Assembly: GCA_964563975.1 (NCBI GenBank)
Contig: CAZLZJ010000088.1
Span: 1-6,266 of the forward strand
From: JAAYJR01 sp964563975
GTDB taxonomy: Bacteria > Bacteroidota > Bacteroidia > Bacteroidales > Prolixibacteraceae
Reading direction: 5' to 3'
DNA: 6,266 nucleotides
The position numbers were made by a program, and so were the translations under genes. Shown here piece by piece: positions 4,960-6,266 of the stretch (its first letter is position 1; the number at the start of each line of letters is the position of its first letter). The notes under the pieces were generated by a model, which was given only the letters and a program-made list of their open reading frames with translations, was not told the DNA's origin and did no database searches.

Positions 4960-6266
4960 ATGAATTTTAACAGACGAAAATTTATTAAAAATTCTGCGCT
5001 TGCAACTGCTGCCATAGGATCTTTGCCTATGTTTATGGACGCTTGTGCATCACCCGGAGAGAGAGTGGGTGTTGCATTGATAGGTTGCCGCAGTATGGGT
5101 TTCAGTAACTTAAAAAGTTTTTTGGCAAAAGAAAATAATGTTGATTGCGTAGCACTTTGTGATGTGGATTCTAATATTCTTGAAGCTAAGGCTGCAGATG
5201 TGGAGAAGCTAACAGGCAAAAAACCCGCGGTCTATTCTGATTTCAGAAAAATCTTTGATGATCCGGATGTTGATGCGGTGATTATCGGAGCCCCGGATCA
5301 TTGGCATGCTTATATGACGATAACAGCATTAGATGCGGGGAAGCATGTTTATGTGGAAAAACCTATGGCTCACAGTATAGAAGAGTGTTATGCCATGGTC
5401 AGGGCACAGAAAAAAAATCCTTCGTTAGGAGTGCAGGTTGGTATGTGGCAACGCAGCTCAAAACATTGGTTTGAGGCAGCAGATATTGTTAAATCAGGTA
5501 AGCTGGGTGATGTGCATTTGGTTAAAGCATGGATATATAAAGGTTATGATCATCCCTATCCGGCTTTGGAAGATTCAGAAGCGCCTCCTTATGTAGATTA
5601 TGATATGTGGCTTGGGCCGGCTCCTTCGAGACCATTTAATGCCAACAGGTTTCATTATAATTTCAGATGGTGGTGGGATTATGCAGGGGGTGCCATGACA
5701 GATTGGGGAGTGCACCTTCTTGATTTTGCTCTTTATTCGATGGATTCGTTAATGCCTGATTCAATTGCTCCCGGCGGAGGTATTTATTACCATGAAAAAG
5801 GTGCAATTGAAACACCCGATATTCAGCAGGCCATATATAATTACCCAAAGCATACAATGATATGGGAGTGTGGTTTGAATCCGGGAATAGGACCTTATGG
5901 AAGAGGGCACGGAGTAGCTTTTGTCGGACAAAAAGGGACTCTTATAGTTGATCGCAGCGGATGGGAAACAATGGGAGACCGGAGTGATGACTTAAAGGGA
6001 CCATTTTTTGAAGGTGAAAAGAAAAAGAATTATGGCGACGGACTGGATGAGCATGTCAGGAATTTTCTCAATTTTATTAGGAAAAAGGAGCCTCTTAATG
6101 CTCCTGTTGAGGTGGGAGCAAATGTTGCAATTGTTTCAGAATTAGGTAATATAGCATATAGGTACGGACAGGTGATGCATTGGGATCATGAAAACCGGAA
6201 AGTTAAAGAAGAGGAAGCCGATAAGTACACCCGCCTGAATTATAATACTAAGTGGCAGCTTCCTAA
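4960..6266 (+). CDS. Gfo/Idh/MocA family oxidoreductase, exported, 3' end cut off
   Basis: The first 435 residues of an NAD(P)-dependent sugar or polyol oxidoreductase; no stop occurs before the window edge, and the final WQLP suggests few residues are missing. The N-terminus NFNRRKFIK plus a hydrophobic stretch (12-26) looks like a twin-arginine signal, so the folded, cofactor-loaded enzyme may act in the periplasm. Cys29 follows this stretch, but MDAC is a poor lipobox. The Rossmann domain begins RVGVALIGCRSMG (35-47). Its loop lacks the middle glycine of GxGxxG. CDVD (67-70) supplies an acidic residue typical of NAD-preferring enzymes. PDHWHA (112-117) and VEKPMA (132-137, catalytic-type Lys134) follow. 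The C-terminal domain carries AGGAMTDWGVHLLD (242-255) with Asp248 and His252 at the usual catalytic positions. An in-frame TAA at 4933-4935 makes ATG 4960 the first start; there is no Shine-Dalgarno. The substrate cannot be assigned; neighbours give no sugar-utilisation context. Confidence 0.94.
   Translation, partial: MNFNRRKFIKNSALATAAIGSLPMFMDACASPGERVGVALIGCRSMGFSNLKSFLAKENNVDCVALCDVDSNILEAKAADVEKLTGKKPAVYSDFRKIFDDPDVDAVIIGAPDHWHAYMTITALDAGKHVYVEKPMAHSIEECYAMVRAQKKNPSLGVQVGMWQRSSKHWFEAADIVKSGKLGDVHLVKAWIYKGYDHPYPALEDSEAPPYVDYDMWLGPAPSRPFNANRFHYNFRWWWDYAGGAMTDWGVHLLDFALYSMDSLMPDSIAPGGGIYYHEKGAIETPDIQQAIYNYPKHTMIWECGLNPGIGPYGRGHGVAFVGQKGTLIVDRSGWETMGDRSDDLKGPFFEGEKKKNYGDGLDEHVRNFLNFIRKKEPLNAPVEVGANVAIVSELGNIAYRYGQVMHWDHENRKVKEEEADKYTRLNYNTKWQLP

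Noticed and set aside
4905..5857. Minus-strand open frames over the oxidoreductase (4905-5219 and 5663-5857)
   Set aside because: They are antisense to conserved oxidoreductase segments and show no protein features.

Overview
The window looks like a chromosomal segment of a Bacteroidota bacterium, plausibly a marine or anaerobic Marinilabiliales/Prolixibacteraceae-type lineage. This assignment is an inference from style and was not searched. The DNA is AT-rich. No gene has a convincing Shine-Dalgarno sequence, and most starts follow A/T-rich leaders. The window also ends in a Gfo/Idh/MocA oxidoreductase with a twin-arginine-like N-terminus, a type common in that phylum. I see no rRNA, tRNA, CRISPR array, insertion sequence, integrase or phage gene.

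Layout from left to right: a divergent family-1-like uracil-DNA glycosylase (15-740, +) converges with a cytidylate-kinase-like P-loop protein (768-1490, -). A 116-bp intergenic region then separates that kinase from a divergently transcribed NCS1/purine-cytosine-permease-like transporter (1607-2980, +). One base after the transporter stop begins a 61-residue protein with two membrane segments (2982-3167, +). A fructosamine-3-kinase-family protein follows (3255-4118, +) and converges with a small single-domain nitroreductase (4197-4733, -). A 226-bp spacer holding an inverted repeat and a possible promoter leads to the Gfo/Idh/MocA oxidoreductase (4960 to the window edge, +), which is cut off at its C-terminus.

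Most of these genes look like independent household functions: DNA repair, deglycation, flavin redox and sugar oxidoreduction. They do not form one pathway. The only clear operon is the transporter with its small membrane partner. The nucleotide-type kinase diverging from a nucleobase-type permease is suggestive, but their link is only positional.

I found no evidence for a novel multi-gene system. The points most worth following are: the altered active-site motifs of the glycosylase; the transporter/microprotein pair; a P-loop cysteine in the fructosamine kinase at the position of the redox switch known from eukaryotic homologues; a nested inverted repeat in the transporter leader; and an altered dinucleotide-binding loop in the oxidoreductase.
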